34,031 bases of DNA, taken from assembly GCA_019240655.1 (NCBI GenBank), contig JAFAXX010000028.1, forward strand, positions 1 to 34,031, read 5' to 3'. A program made the translations under genes and the position numbers. The stretch comes from Solirubrobacterales bacterium (GTDB taxonomy: Bacteria; Actinomycetota; Thermoleophilia; Solirubrobacterales; Solirubrobacteraceae). This document shows positions 16,483 through 24,603 of the stretch, one piece after another. Position 1 is the first letter of the stretch, and every line of letters begins with the position of its first letter. The notes beneath the pieces are model-generated. The model saw nothing but the letters and a program-made list of their open reading frames with translations, had not been told where the DNA came from and did not search any database.

Positions 16483-16710
16483 ATGGCAACCGTTCTCGGC
16501 GTGCTTCAGGTGTTCATTTGTGTGGTGCTGATCTTCCTCGTGCTGATGCACTCCGGCAAGGACGCCGGGCTCTCGGGCGCGTTCGGCGTGGGCACGGGGG
16601 CGGGACCGTTCGGTGGCGGCTCGCTGGTCGAGCGCAACCTGAACCGCTGGACGATCGTGTTCGCGATCCTGTTCGCCATCAACACGATCGTGCTGATCAA
16701 GATCTCGTAG
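16483..16710 (+). CDS. secG: Protein translocase subunit SecG
   Basis: A 75-residue protein with two membrane segments joined by a Gly-rich loop, the SecG layout. The first helix (VLGVLQVFICVVLIFLVLMH) is followed by the conserved SGKDAGLSGAFGVGTGAGPF loop. The second helix, WTIVFAILFAINTIVLI, ends the protein. It assists SecYEG in protein export. ATG 16483 begins MATVLGVLQ. Its last 14 bp overlap the convergent EamA gene. Confidence 0.95.
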   Translation: MATVLGVLQVFICVVLIFLVLMHSGKDAGLSGAFGVGTGAGPFGGGSLVERNLNRWTIVFAILFAINTIVLIKIS

Positions 16711-17650
16711 GGGCGCGACGCTCCGAGAGCCGCTTTGGGAGGCGCGCGGGCACGCCTGACAGCGCCGTCAGCCGCAGCAGCCCCGGTGGCGTTCGCCCGT
16801 CGGTGGCCAGCCACGAGCCGACCAGAATCAGCAGGAGTCCGGCGATCGCGCCGGCACCGGGCCGCTCGCCGAGCAGGATCACTCCAAGCGTCACCGCCAC
16901 GACGGGATTGATGTAGGTGATCACGGTCGCCCGGCTGGTGCCGGCTTCGGCGATCAGCACCGTGAAGATCACGAACGCGGTGGCGGTGCAGAGAAGGCCG
17001 AGGACGAGGACGGCGACGGCCGCGCCGGCGGAGGGCGCCCTGCGCGGCAGGTCGAGCGCGGCCAGCGGAGTCAAAAGGACGGCTGCGATGGCCAGACTGG
17101 CGCCCATCGCCGCGCGTGCGTCGAGCGCGGCCAGGCGGTGCTTGACTAGCATCGGACCGATCGCGTAGCCGACCGCGGCGAGGAGGATGGCCAGCGCGCC
17201 GATTAGTTCGCCGTGACGGCCGGCGATGTCGACTCCCATCAGCGCGACCACCCCGCCGAAGCCGACTAGGAGGCCGAGCGCCCGGATCGGCGTCGGTCGC
17301 TCCGACGGGTCGAACCGCAGCGCCAGCAGAGCGCCGATCAGCGGGACCGCCGAGATCAGGATGGCGGCCAGCGACGACGCGACCCGCTGCTCACCCGCGG
17401 CGATGAGCGGAAACGGAACCGAGACCTCGGCCACCGCATAGGCGAGCAGCCAGCGACCATGGCCGCGCACGGATCCGAGCGTGCCGGCGCGCCGCGCCAA
17501 GCCGAGCAGCACCGCCGCGCCCAGGGCGACCCGCGCCCAGGCGAGGGTCAGCGGGGGAATGCCGCCGGTGAGAGCGATCTTGATGAACAGGTAGGGGACG
17601 CCCCAGATCGCGGCCATCGAGGCAAACGCCAACCACGCCCGCCGGCTCAT
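16697..17650 (-). CDS. EamA/DMT family transporter
   Basis: A 317-residue protein with about ten membrane helices in two EamA repeats (residues ~5-135 and ~148-285). Repeat 1 starts WLAFASMAAIWGVPYLFIKI; repeat 2 includes TAFVIFTVLIAEAGTSRATV, then YINPVVAVTLGVILLGERPG, the hallmark end of an EamA domain. Such proteins export amino acids or other small metabolites, but the substrate is not predictable. ATG 17650 is the start nearest to the first helix. Two more copies of the bases around this ATG lie upstream, at 17685 and 17739. The 3' end overlaps secG by 14 bp. Confidence 0.9.
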   Translation of the reverse strand: MSRRAWLAFASMAAIWGVPYLFIKIALTGGIPPLTLAWARVALGAAVLLGLARRAGTLGSVRGHGRWLLAYAVAEVSVPFPLIAAGEQRVASSLAAILISAVPLIGALLALRFDPSERPTPIRALGLLVGFGGVVALMGVDIAGRHGELIGALAILLAAVGYAIGPMLVKHRLAALDARAAMGASLAIAAVLLTPLAALDLPRRAPSAGAAVAVLVLGLLCTATAFVIFTVLIAEAGTSRATVITYINPVVAVTLGVILLGERPGAGAIAGLLLILVGSWLATDGRTPPGLLRLTALSGVPARLPKRLSERRAPTRS

Positions 17651-17760
17651 CGCGCTCCGGCCGCGGGTGCGCCCCGCCGGCTCATCGCGCCCCCCGCCCG
17701 CGGCCACGCCCCGCCCGCGGGCGCGCCCCGCCGGCTCATCGCGCCCCCCGCCCGGGCGGC
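17640..17760. repeat. Three imperfect copies of the EamA start region
   Basis: CGCCGGCTCATCGCGC occurs near 17641, 17676 and 17730, each with the reverse-strand ATGAGCCGGCGG (ATGs ending at 17650, 17685 and 17739). Flanks of CGCCCCCCGCCCG are shared by the last two copies. Spacing is 35 and 54 bp, so only the outer two are in one frame. Confidence 0.8.
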
Positions 17761-17911
17761 GCCCCGGCCGCCACGCGACAGGACCGCACACGCCGGGACC
17801 GGAGGCGCCGGCGCGGCGGGCGGAGGCGGTGGCGGCGGCGGTCCACGAGTCGCTCGATCGTATCCCGGCCGGATAGCATGGGCGTATGACGGTCTCCCGG
17901 GCAGGGCAGGC

Positions 17912-19435
17912 GTGGGCATCCGTTTGACCGGACGCCGGCTGCTGCTGGCCGGCATACTGCTGCTCGCCGCGTTCGCGGCGGCGCACGCCGGTCAGAGAGC
18001 GCGGGCTCGTCCGTCAGGCGCCGCTCGTTCAACCGTCCGCGCCGCCGCCCGTCGTTCGGTGCCGGGCAACGACTGGACGCGCTTCGGCTACGACGCTCAG
18101 CGCAGCGGTGTCGGCCCCGCGGACACGGGAATCACCGCGGCCAACGTGCGATCCCTCCGGCTGCGCACGGTCCATCTCGACGGCACGGTCGACGCCGCCC
18201 CGGTGGAGCTGCACGCGGTCACGGTGAGGGGACGCCGGCACGACGTGATCATCCTCACCACGACCTACGGCCGGACGATCGCGCTCGATGCTGGCACCGG
18301 CGGCCGGCTCTGGGAGTACACCCCGCCCGGGATCGGCGGCTACTCGGGCAGCTACGAGGTCACGACGGCCACGCCGGTGATCGACCCCGATCGCCGCTAC
18401 GTCTACGCGCCGAGCCCGGATGGGCTCATCCACAAGCTGGCGATCGCCACCGGGCGGGAGGTCCGCGCGGGCCACTGGCCGGTGCGGATCACCTTCCTGC
18501 CGAGCCGGGAGAAGATCACCGCCGCGCTCAATGTGAGCGGGAGCTCGGTCGTCGCGACGACGGGGGGCTACCTCGGCGACGCGCCGCCGTATCAGGGACA
18601 CCTGGTGATGATCGACCGCGCCAGCGGACGCATCACGCACGTCTTCAACACGCTCTGCTCGAACCGCCCGAACCTGATCGGCGCGCCTAGCTCCTGCCCG
18701 GTCAGCGACTCGGCCATCGTCTCCCGCGCCGGAGCGGTGATCGAGCCCGGCAGCGGGCGGATCCTGATCGCGACCGGGAACGCGCCGTTCAACGGCTCGA
18801 CCGACTGGGGCGACAGCGTGCTCGAGCTGAGCCGCGACGGCGGCCGGCTGCTCGGCCACTGGACGCCGACCGATCAAGCCGAGCTGAACGACACCGACAC
18901 CGACCTCGGCTCGAGCTCGCCCGCTCTGCTTCCGGGCGGGCTCGCCGTCCAGGGCGGCAAGGACGGAATCCTTCATCTGATCGATGTGAACCGCCTCGAG
19001 GGCACCGGTCGCTCCGCCGGCTCGAGGCTCGGAGGCGAGCTCCAGGACCTCGCCGGTCCCGGCTCGGCCCAGGTGTTCACCCAGCCGGTGGTGTGGACGC
19101 GCGGAGCGCGCACGTCTGTGTTCGTGGCCGACACGGGGGGCACGGCGGCTTACGTGCTCGGCGGTGACCGGCGCCTGCACAGAGCGTGGTCGACCGGCAC
19201 GGCCGGAACCAGCCCGGTGCTCGCCGGCGGCCTGCTCTACGTCTTCGACCCCGACGGCGGTCGTCTGGACGTCTACGACCCGGTCACTGGCAGGCTGCGG
19301 GCATCGCTGCCCGCGGCTCCCGGGCACTGGAACAGCCCAATCGTGGCCGGCGGGCGGGTGATCCTGCCGGTCGGCAGCTACCTGACACACGCGACGAGCG
19401 GGACGCTCGAGCTCTATCACTTGCCGGGACGGTGA
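17912..19435 (+). CDS. Secreted PQQ-like beta-propeller protein
   Basis: A 507-residue protein with an N-terminal signal or anchor helix (RRLLLAGILLLAAFAAAHAG) and a mature part beginning NDWTRFGYDAQRSGVGPADT, the usual opening of PQQ-like quinoprotein-fold proteins. Blade motifs recur: TIALDAGTGGRLWEYTPP, HLVMIDRASGRITHVF, GLLYVFDPDGGRLDVYDPVT. Two Cys in LCSNRPNLIGAPSSCPVS may form a disulfide. There is no clear PQQ-binding Cys-Cys pair or catalytic Asp set, so it is more likely a structural or binding propeller than a dehydrogenase. GTG 17912 is preferred because it sits just before the signal segment; the start is not certain. Confidence 0.85.
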   Translation: MGIRLTGRRLLLAGILLLAAFAAAHAGQRARARPSGAARSTVRAAARRSVPGNDWTRFGYDAQRSGVGPADTGITAANVRSLRLRTVHLDGTVDAAPVELHAVTVRGRRHDVIILTTTYGRTIALDAGTGGRLWEYTPPGIGGYSGSYEVTTATPVIDPDRRYVYAPSPDGLIHKLAIATGREVRAGHWPVRITFLPSREKITAALNVSGSSVVATTGGYLGDAPPYQGHLVMIDRASGRITHVFNTLCSNRPNLIGAPSSCPVSDSAIVSRAGAVIEPGSGRILIATGNAPFNGSTDWGDSVLELSRDGGRLLGHWTPTDQAELNDTDTDLGSSSPALLPGGLAVQGGKDGILHLIDVNRLEGTGRSAGSRLGGELQDLAGPGSAQVFTQPVVWTRGARTSVFVADTGGTAAYVLGGDRRLHRAWSTGTAGTSPVLAGGLLYVFDPDGGRLDVYDPVTGRLRASLPAAPGHWNSPIVAGGRVILPVGSYLTHATSGTLELYHLPGR

Positions 19436-19531
19436 GCCCGCCGCCTCGCCCGGTGGCAGGGCGCAGGTCGGCCCGCGTGCGGCCCCCGATCGAGTCGCGG
19501 CCCTCGACAGTGCGGCCGCCCCGCAGAACGG

Positions 19532-20095
19532 CTACCGGAGCTCGGTGAGCAGCTCGTCGAGGTCGAGCTCGTCTCCAAACTGCCCGCGGAGGTGGCCGCG
19601 CTCGTCGCGCGGCCACTGCTCGACCGGACGGTCCCACATCAGCTCGACGTCGTTGCCATCAGGATCGGTGATGTAGATCGCCTCGTGGGTTCCGTGATCG
19701 GCGCTCTGGCGGATCGGCCAGCCGACCTGCTTCAGCCGCCGGTAGGCATCGGCGAGCGCGCGCCGGCTCGGATAGGCCAGCGCGATGTGGTGAAGGCCCG
19801 CGACCCCGTCGGGCTGCGGCGGGCCGCCCTTCGACTTCCAGGTGTTGAAGCCGAGGTGATGGTGATAGCCGCCCGCCGAGAGGAACAGCACGTCGCCGGT
19901 GGTGCCCCACCCCGGGACGTCCCGCGCCTCGCTGATCACATCGAAGCCGAGCACCCCGACGTAGAAGGCACGGATCCGGTCGATGTCGGCGGTTCGGAGA
20001 TGGGCGTGGCCGATCCTCACGCCCGGATCGATCGGGTCAGCGGCCGTCGCGATCGGCGTCAACATGGCCTCGGCCTCGGTCCTCGTCGGCTCCAT
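19532..20095 (-). CDS. VOC (glyoxalase/extradiol dioxygenase superfamily) protein
   Basis: A 187-residue protein with two beta-alpha-beta-beta-beta modules. Module 1 starts IGHAHLRTADIDRIRAFYVG, module 2 starts GLHHIALAYPSRRALADAYR, and the last metal ligand is the Glu in YITDPDGNDVELMWDRP. Together His, His and Glu give the usual divalent metal site. The sequence is nearest to single-chain catechol 2,3-dioxygenase-like proteins. ATG 20095 is used; GTG 20101 is in frame. It follows the L-2-hydroxyglutarate oxidase gene by 14 bp and is probably co-transcribed. Substrate unknown. Confidence 0.88.
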   Translation of the reverse strand: MEPTRTEAEAMLTPIATAADPIDPGVRIGHAHLRTADIDRIRAFYVGVLGFDVISEARDVPGWGTTGDVLFLSAGGYHHHLGFNTWKSKGGPPQPDGVAGLHHIALAYPSRRALADAYRRLKQVGWPIRQSADHGTHEAIYITDPDGNDVELMWDRPVEQWPRDERGHLRGQFGDELDLDELLTELR

Positions 20096-20109
20096 CGCCA
20101 CGCCTGAGT

Positions 20110-21315
20110 CTAGGTGACCGCCTGGCGGCGCCCGAGTGCCAGCTCGGCGAGCTCCTCGGCGATCGCCAGGGACGAGGTCGCCGCGGGCGACGGAGCGTTG
20201 CGGACCCACACCACCCCGTCCGCGACGCCGAGGCGAAAATCGTCGACCAGCGAGCCGTCGCGGTCGACCGCCTGCGCCCGGACGCCCGCGGGGGCGGGGA
20301 TGGCGTCCTCAGGCGCCACGCTCGGAACGTAGCGCTGGATGTCGCGGATGAACTGCCGCTTGCGCAGCGACCGGCTGACCTCGGCGACCCCGGCCCGCCA
20401 GTGGCGGCGCAGCATCCGGACTGTGCCGGGCCAGCTCAGGGTCTCGTACAGGTCACGGCGGTTCACCCGGCGCCGCTCGTAGCCCTCGAGCGCGAGCGCG
20501 AGCACGGCGTTCGGCCCGAGCCACACGCCCCCGTCGATCTTGCGGGTCAGGTGGACGCCGAGGAACGGGAGCGCTGGGTCGGGGACCGGATAGATGAGCC
20601 CCCTGACCAGATGCGTGCGCTCGCGGCGAAGCTGCCAGTACTCGCCCCGGAACGGGACGATCCGGGGCTCGGCCGGCTCCCCCGACGCCCGCGCCAGACG
20701 GTCCGACTGCAGCCCGGCGCAGACGACGACGCGGTCGGCTGCGAGTACACCCCTTCCGCTCAAGGCCACCGCGGGGCGGCCCCGCTCGCGGGCCACGCGA
20801 GCGACCGCCGTCCCGGTGCGCACCTCTCCGCCGGCCGCACGCACGTCGGTGGCGAGCGCTTCGGCGACCGCGGCGAAGTCGGCGATCGCGGTCTCCGGGG
20901 AATGCAGCGCGGCGAGCCCGCGGGCGTGCGGCTCGACGCCACGGAGCTGATCGCCGTCCAGCCAGCGCAGGCCGGGCACCCCGTTGGCCGCGGCGCGCTC
21001 GGACAGGGCGCGCAGGCGCCCGAGCTCGCGCTCCTCGGTGGCCACCACGACCTTCCCGCATTGTTCGTAGGGCAGCCCACGCGCGGCGCAGTACTCGCGC
21101 AGCAGCCCGAGGCCTCGCCGGCAGAGGCGCGCCTTGAGCGACCCCGGGGCGTAGTAGATCCCGGCATGAACCACGCCGCTGTTGTGCGAGGTCTGATGGT
21201 GCGCGACTCGCGGCTCCTTCTCGAGCACGATCACCTCCGCGTCGGCGCGCTGGGCCGCCAGCTCGCGGGCGGTGGCCAGGCCGAGGATTCCGCCGCCGAT
21301 GACGATCACGCGCAT
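20110..21315 (-). CDS. lhgO: L-2-hydroxyglutarate oxidase/dehydrogenase (FAD)
   Basis: A 401-residue FAD enzyme that oxidises L-2-hydroxyglutarate to 2-oxoglutarate, passing electrons to the membrane quinone pool or oxygen. The dinucleotide-binding start is VIVIGGGILGLATARELA. The family block is HQTSHNSGVVHAGIYYAPGS with LKARLCRRGL following it. Later marks are PFRGEYWQLRR, PVPDPALPFLGVHLTRKIDG and VWLGPNAVLALALEGY. The end, VRNAPSPAATSSLAIAEELA, closes the FAD site. ATG 21315 is preceded by AGGA. A structured 265-bp leader lies upstream. The VOC gene follows. Confidence 0.95.
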   Translation of the reverse strand: MRVIVIGGGILGLATARELAAQRADAEVIVLEKEPRVAHHQTSHNSGVVHAGIYYAPGSLKARLCRRGLGLLREYCAARGLPYEQCGKVVVATEERELGRLRALSERAAANGVPGLRWLDGDQLRGVEPHARGLAALHSPETAIADFAAVAEALATDVRAAGGEVRTGTAVARVARERGRPAVALSGRGVLAADRVVVCAGLQSDRLARASGEPAEPRIVPFRGEYWQLRRERTHLVRGLIYPVPDPALPFLGVHLTRKIDGGVWLGPNAVLALALEGYERRRVNRRDLYETLSWPGTVRMLRRHWRAGVAEVSRSLRKRQFIRDIQRYVPSVAPEDAIPAPAGVRAQAVDRDGSLVDDFRLGVADGVVWVRNAPSPAATSSLAIAEELAELALGRRQAVT

Positions 21316-21378
21316 AGGGCGATCCTAAGTTGTAAACCAACGCCACGAGCGTCGCTGCTGGATACAGCCGCGGTTTCG

Positions 21379-21388
21379 TGGTACCACC
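21379..21388. promoter_or_regulatory. Perfect 10-bp palindrome in the lhgO upstream region
   Basis: GTGGTACCAC lies 64 bp upstream of the lhgO start. It could be an operator half or full site; the regulator is unknown. Confidence 0.35.
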
Positions 21389-21428
21389 ATGGCTGCGTCA
21401 GATCCTCTCTCCGCCCTCCGACGCACAA

Positions 21429-21490
21429 GCGGGCGGACGGCCAGGCCGGTGAAGCGGCAGGAAAGCCGCGAGGTGTGGTCGTCCGCCCGC
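21429..21490. other. Structured element: perfect 11-bp stem enclosing an inner hairpin
   Basis: GCGGGCGGACG (21429-21439) pairs perfectly with CGTCCGCCCGC (21480-21490). Inside, GCGGC-AGGAAA-GCCGC (21454-21469) forms a second perfect stem. On the minus strand it lies in the leader of lhgO, about 110 nt before the start codon. On the plus strand it precedes no gene closely. I compared it by eye with TPP, cobalamin, SAM and GEMM consensus motifs and saw no match. Confidence 0.55.
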
Positions 21491-21538
21491 GTCCGTTGGG
21501 TCGCTCCAGCGATCCGCGGTCGCGATGCGCGGTCCGGT

Positions 21539-21561
21539 GAGCACTCGACCGGCGAGTGCTC
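21539..21561 (-). terminator. Hairpin 19 bp after the small charged protein gene
   Basis: GAGCACTCG-ACCGG-CGAGTGCTC is a perfect 9-bp inverted repeat with a 5-nt loop, placed just 3' of the minus-strand stop at 21581. There is no T-tract, so termination strength is uncertain. It separates that gene from lhgO. Confidence 0.4.
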
Positions 21562-21580
21562 GACCGGCGTCCTGGCGAGC

Positions 21581-21814
21581 TCAACCCGGATGCTCGCGAG
21601 CGTGGTCTGCCTGCGTCTCGGCCGCCTGCCGGTGAAGCTCCGCCGCGGCGGCGTGCTGCTTGGCCTCGCGCTGGTGGACCTCGGCGCTTCGCTGGTGCTC
21701 GGCGGTCCGGGCTTCCGCTTCCGCGCGCCCCTGACGCTCCCGCGCGCTCGCCTCGCGCTCCCTGGCTCGGCGCTCGCGCTCGTGGGCTCGCTCCCGTAGC
21801 TCCTCGTCTTCCAT
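21581..21814 (-). CDS. Small, highly charged coiled-coil protein, unknown
   Basis: A 77-residue ORF made almost entirely of Glu, Arg, Ala, His and Gln, for example MEDEELRERAHERERRARER and then AEVHQREAKQHAAAAELHRQ. It should be one long helix or coiled coil. It is divergent from the Crp/Fnr gene with a 25-bp gap, and its own hairpin follows the stop. No named family is recognised, and low complexity could make a non-coding frame look similar. Position and the downstream hairpin favour a real gene. Confidence 0.5.
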   Translation of the reverse strand: MEDEELRERAHERERRAREREASARERQGRAEAEARTAEHQRSAEVHQREAKQHAAAAELHRQAAETQADHAREHPG

Positions 21815-21839
21815 CGGTCTAGTATTGCGCTTCGGGTCC

Positions 21840-22790
21840 ATGGGCATCGCCACGTCGCGGATCGCTCTGCTCGCCGCGGAGCCGGAAATCGCCCGGTTCA
21901 TGACCGAGGAGGAGCGAGCCGGTGCGGAGAGGCTGTCGGTGCCGGTGCGGACGATCCCGCGCGGCCCGGTCGACCTGGCGGCCGTGCTCGGCAACGCTCG
22001 CGCCTTCGGGGCGATCATCCTCGAAGGGATGCTGTTCACCCACCCGCGGGTGGGGGATCAGATCGCGCTACGGCTGCTCGGACCCGGCGACGCGCTCTCG
22101 TTGCCAGGCACTTGGCGCTCCAGCCTTCTCCAGGAGGACAGCGTGAACGCCGCGGTCCGAACCAGGCTCGCACTGCTCGGCAACGACGTGCTCGTGGCCG
22201 CCCGCCGGTGGCCACACCTGGTCGCCGGACTCCACGTGCGCCTGGCCGAGCAAACCGACCGGCTGGCCGCCCAGCTCGCCATCTGCCAGCTTCCCCGGGT
22301 CGAGCAGCGCCTGCTCGCGGTGATGTGGCTGCTGGCCGAGTCGTGGGGGCAGATGACCTCGATCGGAACGCGGCTTCCGCTGAACCTCACCCATGACTCC
22401 CTCGGCGCCCTGATCGGGGCGCGCCGCCCTACCGTCACGCTCGCGCTCGGCGAGCTGACCGAGCGCGGGGCGATCGTCAGACAGGGACGCGGCTGGCTTC
22501 TGGTCGAGAGCCCGGTGCAACCCGGTCACGCGCCATCCCGGCCGGACGACCCGGTGCTCCTGGACATGGGTCCTGCCGATTGGGGCGGCCCGGCGGAGGC
22601 GGCGCCGATCCCGGAGGACGACGTCGAGTCGCTGCTCAGCACCGTCGCGCGACTGCGCGAGGAGCACATCCGCAACCGCGAGCGCGTCCGCGAGCGGCTG
22701 CGCGAGCTGGCCGATGCTCGTCGGCGGGTCACCGACGTCCGCGCGCGGATCGCCCAGGAGAACGTCAGCCGGAGAGGGCCTCCATCATGA
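21840..22790 (+). CDS. Crp/Fnr family transcriptional regulator with C-terminal helical extension
   Basis: A 316-residue regulator. Residues ~35-140 form a cyclic-nucleotide-like sensor barrel (GAIILEGMLFTHPRVGDQIA, LRLLGPGDALSLPG) that lacks the conserved cyclic-nucleotide-binding Arg pattern. The HTH_Crp is near residues 175-225 (LPLNLTHDSLGALIGARRPT then VTLALGELTERGAIVRQGRG). An added tail of about 85 residues ends in a charged helix (VESLLSTVARLREEHIRNRE). ATG 21840 is used. The 3' end overlaps the convergent CheR gene by 26 bp. It may regulate the divergent small charged protein gene; ligand unknown. Confidence 0.87.
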   Translation: MGIATSRIALLAAEPEIARFMTEEERAGAERLSVPVRTIPRGPVDLAAVLGNARAFGAIILEGMLFTHPRVGDQIALRLLGPGDALSLPGTWRSSLLQEDSVNAAVRTRLALLGNDVLVAARRWPHLVAGLHVRLAEQTDRLAAQLAICQLPRVEQRLLAVMWLLAESWGQMTSIGTRLPLNLTHDSLGALIGARRPTVTLALGELTERGAIVRQGRGWLLVESPVQPGHAPSRPDDPVLLDMGPADWGGPAEAAPIPEDDVESLLSTVARLREEHIRNRERVRERLRELADARRRVTDVRARIAQENVSRRGPPS

Positions 22791-24603
22791 TCACGACGCC
22801 TGCCCCGCCGTCGTTGCCCACGCGAGCCAGCGGCACCAGCGTCACCCGGCACTGAAGCGGCTGCCCGCGGCGGTTGGTGGCGTCGACGATCCGTTGGGCG
22901 CGGTGGATCTCACCGCCCAGGGCGGCCTTGAGGTCGCCGCGTAGATCCTCGAGCGGCAGGCCGAAGTCCAGCGCCATCAGGTGCTCGCCCTCGGCCTCCT
23001 CCGGCGCGATGCCCCAGAGCTCTCGCGCGTTGCCATTCCAGATCTGCACGCGCTGGCTGTCGTCGATGACGGCCACTCCGATGCCCGTGGTGGAGAAGAT
23101 GCTCTCCAGGAACGAGTTGATCTGGTGGAGCTCGCGGGTCCGGTGCCGGAGCTCCTCGTTCATCGTCTCGAGCTCCTCGTTGGAGGAGTGCAGCTCCTCG
23201 TTCATCGTCTCGAGCTCCTCGTTGGTGGACTGCAGCTCCTCGTTGGTGGTCTCGAGCTCCTCGTTGGTGGACTGCAGCTCCTCGTTGGTGGTCTCGAGCT
23301 CCTCGACGGTGGACTGCAGCTCCTCGTAGGCGCCCTCGAGCTCGCGCTTGGAGGCGGCCAGCTGCTTCTGCAGCTCGCCGGACTCGGTGGTGTCCTCGTA
23401 GGCGATGCTGGTGCCGAGCAGCACGCCCTCGCCGAGCAGCGGCGCGAGGCGCACGTCGAACACCCGCTCTTGCTCTGCGACCCGCCAGCGGACTGACTTC
23501 AGGTCGATTCCACGCAGGTCGCTGGCCACCGCGTCGAGATGGCCGCGCAGCTCGACCGGCCGGTAGGAGAGTTCGAGGTCCTGGATCGGCCGGCCGAGGT
23601 CGGTCACGCGCAGTCCGAACAGATTCCGGGCGGCACTGTTCGCCATGACCAGGGCGCCGGCGGCGTCGAGCACCAGCTGCGCGGAGCGGCCGACGTCGAA
23701 CGCCGCCTCCCGGAGGTTGTCGGCGACGCTCTGCGACGCGCCGTCGACGGGATCCAGCGCCAGCGCGCGTACGCGCTCGCGCAGCGACGGGCGCATCACC
23801 TTGCGGAACAGCCGTCGCTTGAGGTCGACGGGAGTGAACAGCGAGGTGTGCGTGATCAGCATCTCCGACTTGCCGAGCAGGAGCACACCCTCGTTGTCGA
23901 GCGCGAAGTGAAAGCGGCGGAGGATCTGCGCTTGCGTCTCCACCGTGAAGTACATGAGCACGTTGCGGCACACGAGCAGGTCGATGTGCGAAATCGGCGC
24001 GTCCTGCACCAGGTCGTTGCGGCCGAAGATCACACAGCGCCGGAGGTCCTTGCGGAAGACGTAGCGCTGGTCGGTGCGCTCGAAGAAGCGCTCGAGCGCG
24101 TCCGGCGGGACGTCCTCGATTTGGCGGGGGAGGTAGGCGCCGTGGCGGGCCTGGTCGAGCGCCTCCTCGTCGATGTCGGTGGCGTAGATCTTGACCCGTT
24201 CGCGGAAGCCGTCGTCGCCGAGCACGCGCGCGAACACCATCGCGATCGTGAACGCCTCCTCGCCGGACGCGCAGCCGGCGCACCAGATCCGGATCGGCGA
24301 GCTGCTGGCGCGACTTTCGACGAGTTGCGGCACGACCTCCCCAGCCAGGTAATCCCAAGCCCGCGGATCCCGGAAGAAGCCGGTGACGTTGATCAGGATC
24401 GTGTTGAAGAGCTGCGCGAACTCCTCCTGGTGCAACTGCAGGTAGTCCAGGTAGTCCTCGTAGCGATCGGCCCCGACCTCGGCCATCCGCTTGGCGATCC
24501 GCCGCTCGACCGTGGAGCGCTTGTACCCGGTGAAGTCGAACCCGCGCGTCTCCTTGACGAACTCGAGCACCGCCTCGAGCGTGATCTCCGACCCGACGGG
24601 CAT
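22765..24603 (-). CDS. CheR-type protein methyltransferase with PAS domains and coiled coil
   Basis: A 612-residue hybrid. Residues ~1-60 are the CheR N-terminal helical domain; ~65-270 the SAM-dependent methyltransferase, with IRIWCAGCASGEEAFTIAMV as the SAM motif and the FGRNDLVQDAPISHIDLLVC block. A degenerate PAS domain follows (~290-395). Next is a signalling coiled coil of 14-residue repeats (EELQSTNEELETTN) encoded by 42-bp tandem repeats at about 23151-23325, then a C-terminal PAS (LESIFSTTGIGVAVIDDSQR). There is no histidine kinase domain. The start is ATG 24603 or GTG 24606, overlapping the CheB stop (GTGATG). The pair likely works as a sensory output unit outside classical chemotaxis. 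Confidence 0.9.
   Translation of the reverse strand: MPVGSEITLEAVLEFVKETRGFDFTGYKRSTVERRIAKRMAEVGADRYEDYLDYLQLHQEEFAQLFNTILINVTGFFRDPRAWDYLAGEVVPQLVESRASSSPIRIWCAGCASGEEAFTIAMVFARVLGDDGFRERVKIYATDIDEEALDQARHGAYLPRQIEDVPPDALERFFERTDQRYVFRKDLRRCVIFGRNDLVQDAPISHIDLLVCRNVLMYFTVETQAQILRRFHFALDNEGVLLLGKSEMLITHTSLFTPVDLKRRLFRKVMRPSLRERVRALALDPVDGASQSVADNLREAAFDVGRSAQLVLDAAGALVMANSAARNLFGLRVTDLGRPIQDLELSYRPVELRGHLDAVASDLRGIDLKSVRWRVAEQERVFDVRLAPLLGEGVLLGTSIAYEDTTESGELQKQLAASKRELEGAYEELQSTVEELETTNEELQSTNEELETTNEELQSTNEELETMNEELHSSNEELETMNEELRHRTRELHQINSFLESIFSTTGIGVAVIDDSQRVQIWNGNARELWGIAPEEAEGEHLMALDFGLPLEDLRGDLKAALGGEIHRAQRIVDATNRRGQPLQCRVTLVPLARVGNDGGAGVVIMMEALSG

Noticed and set aside
21429..21490. 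Known riboswitch class (TPP, cobalamin, GEMM, SAM)
   Set aside because: None of the conserved core sequences of these classes is visible; kept only as an unclassified structure.
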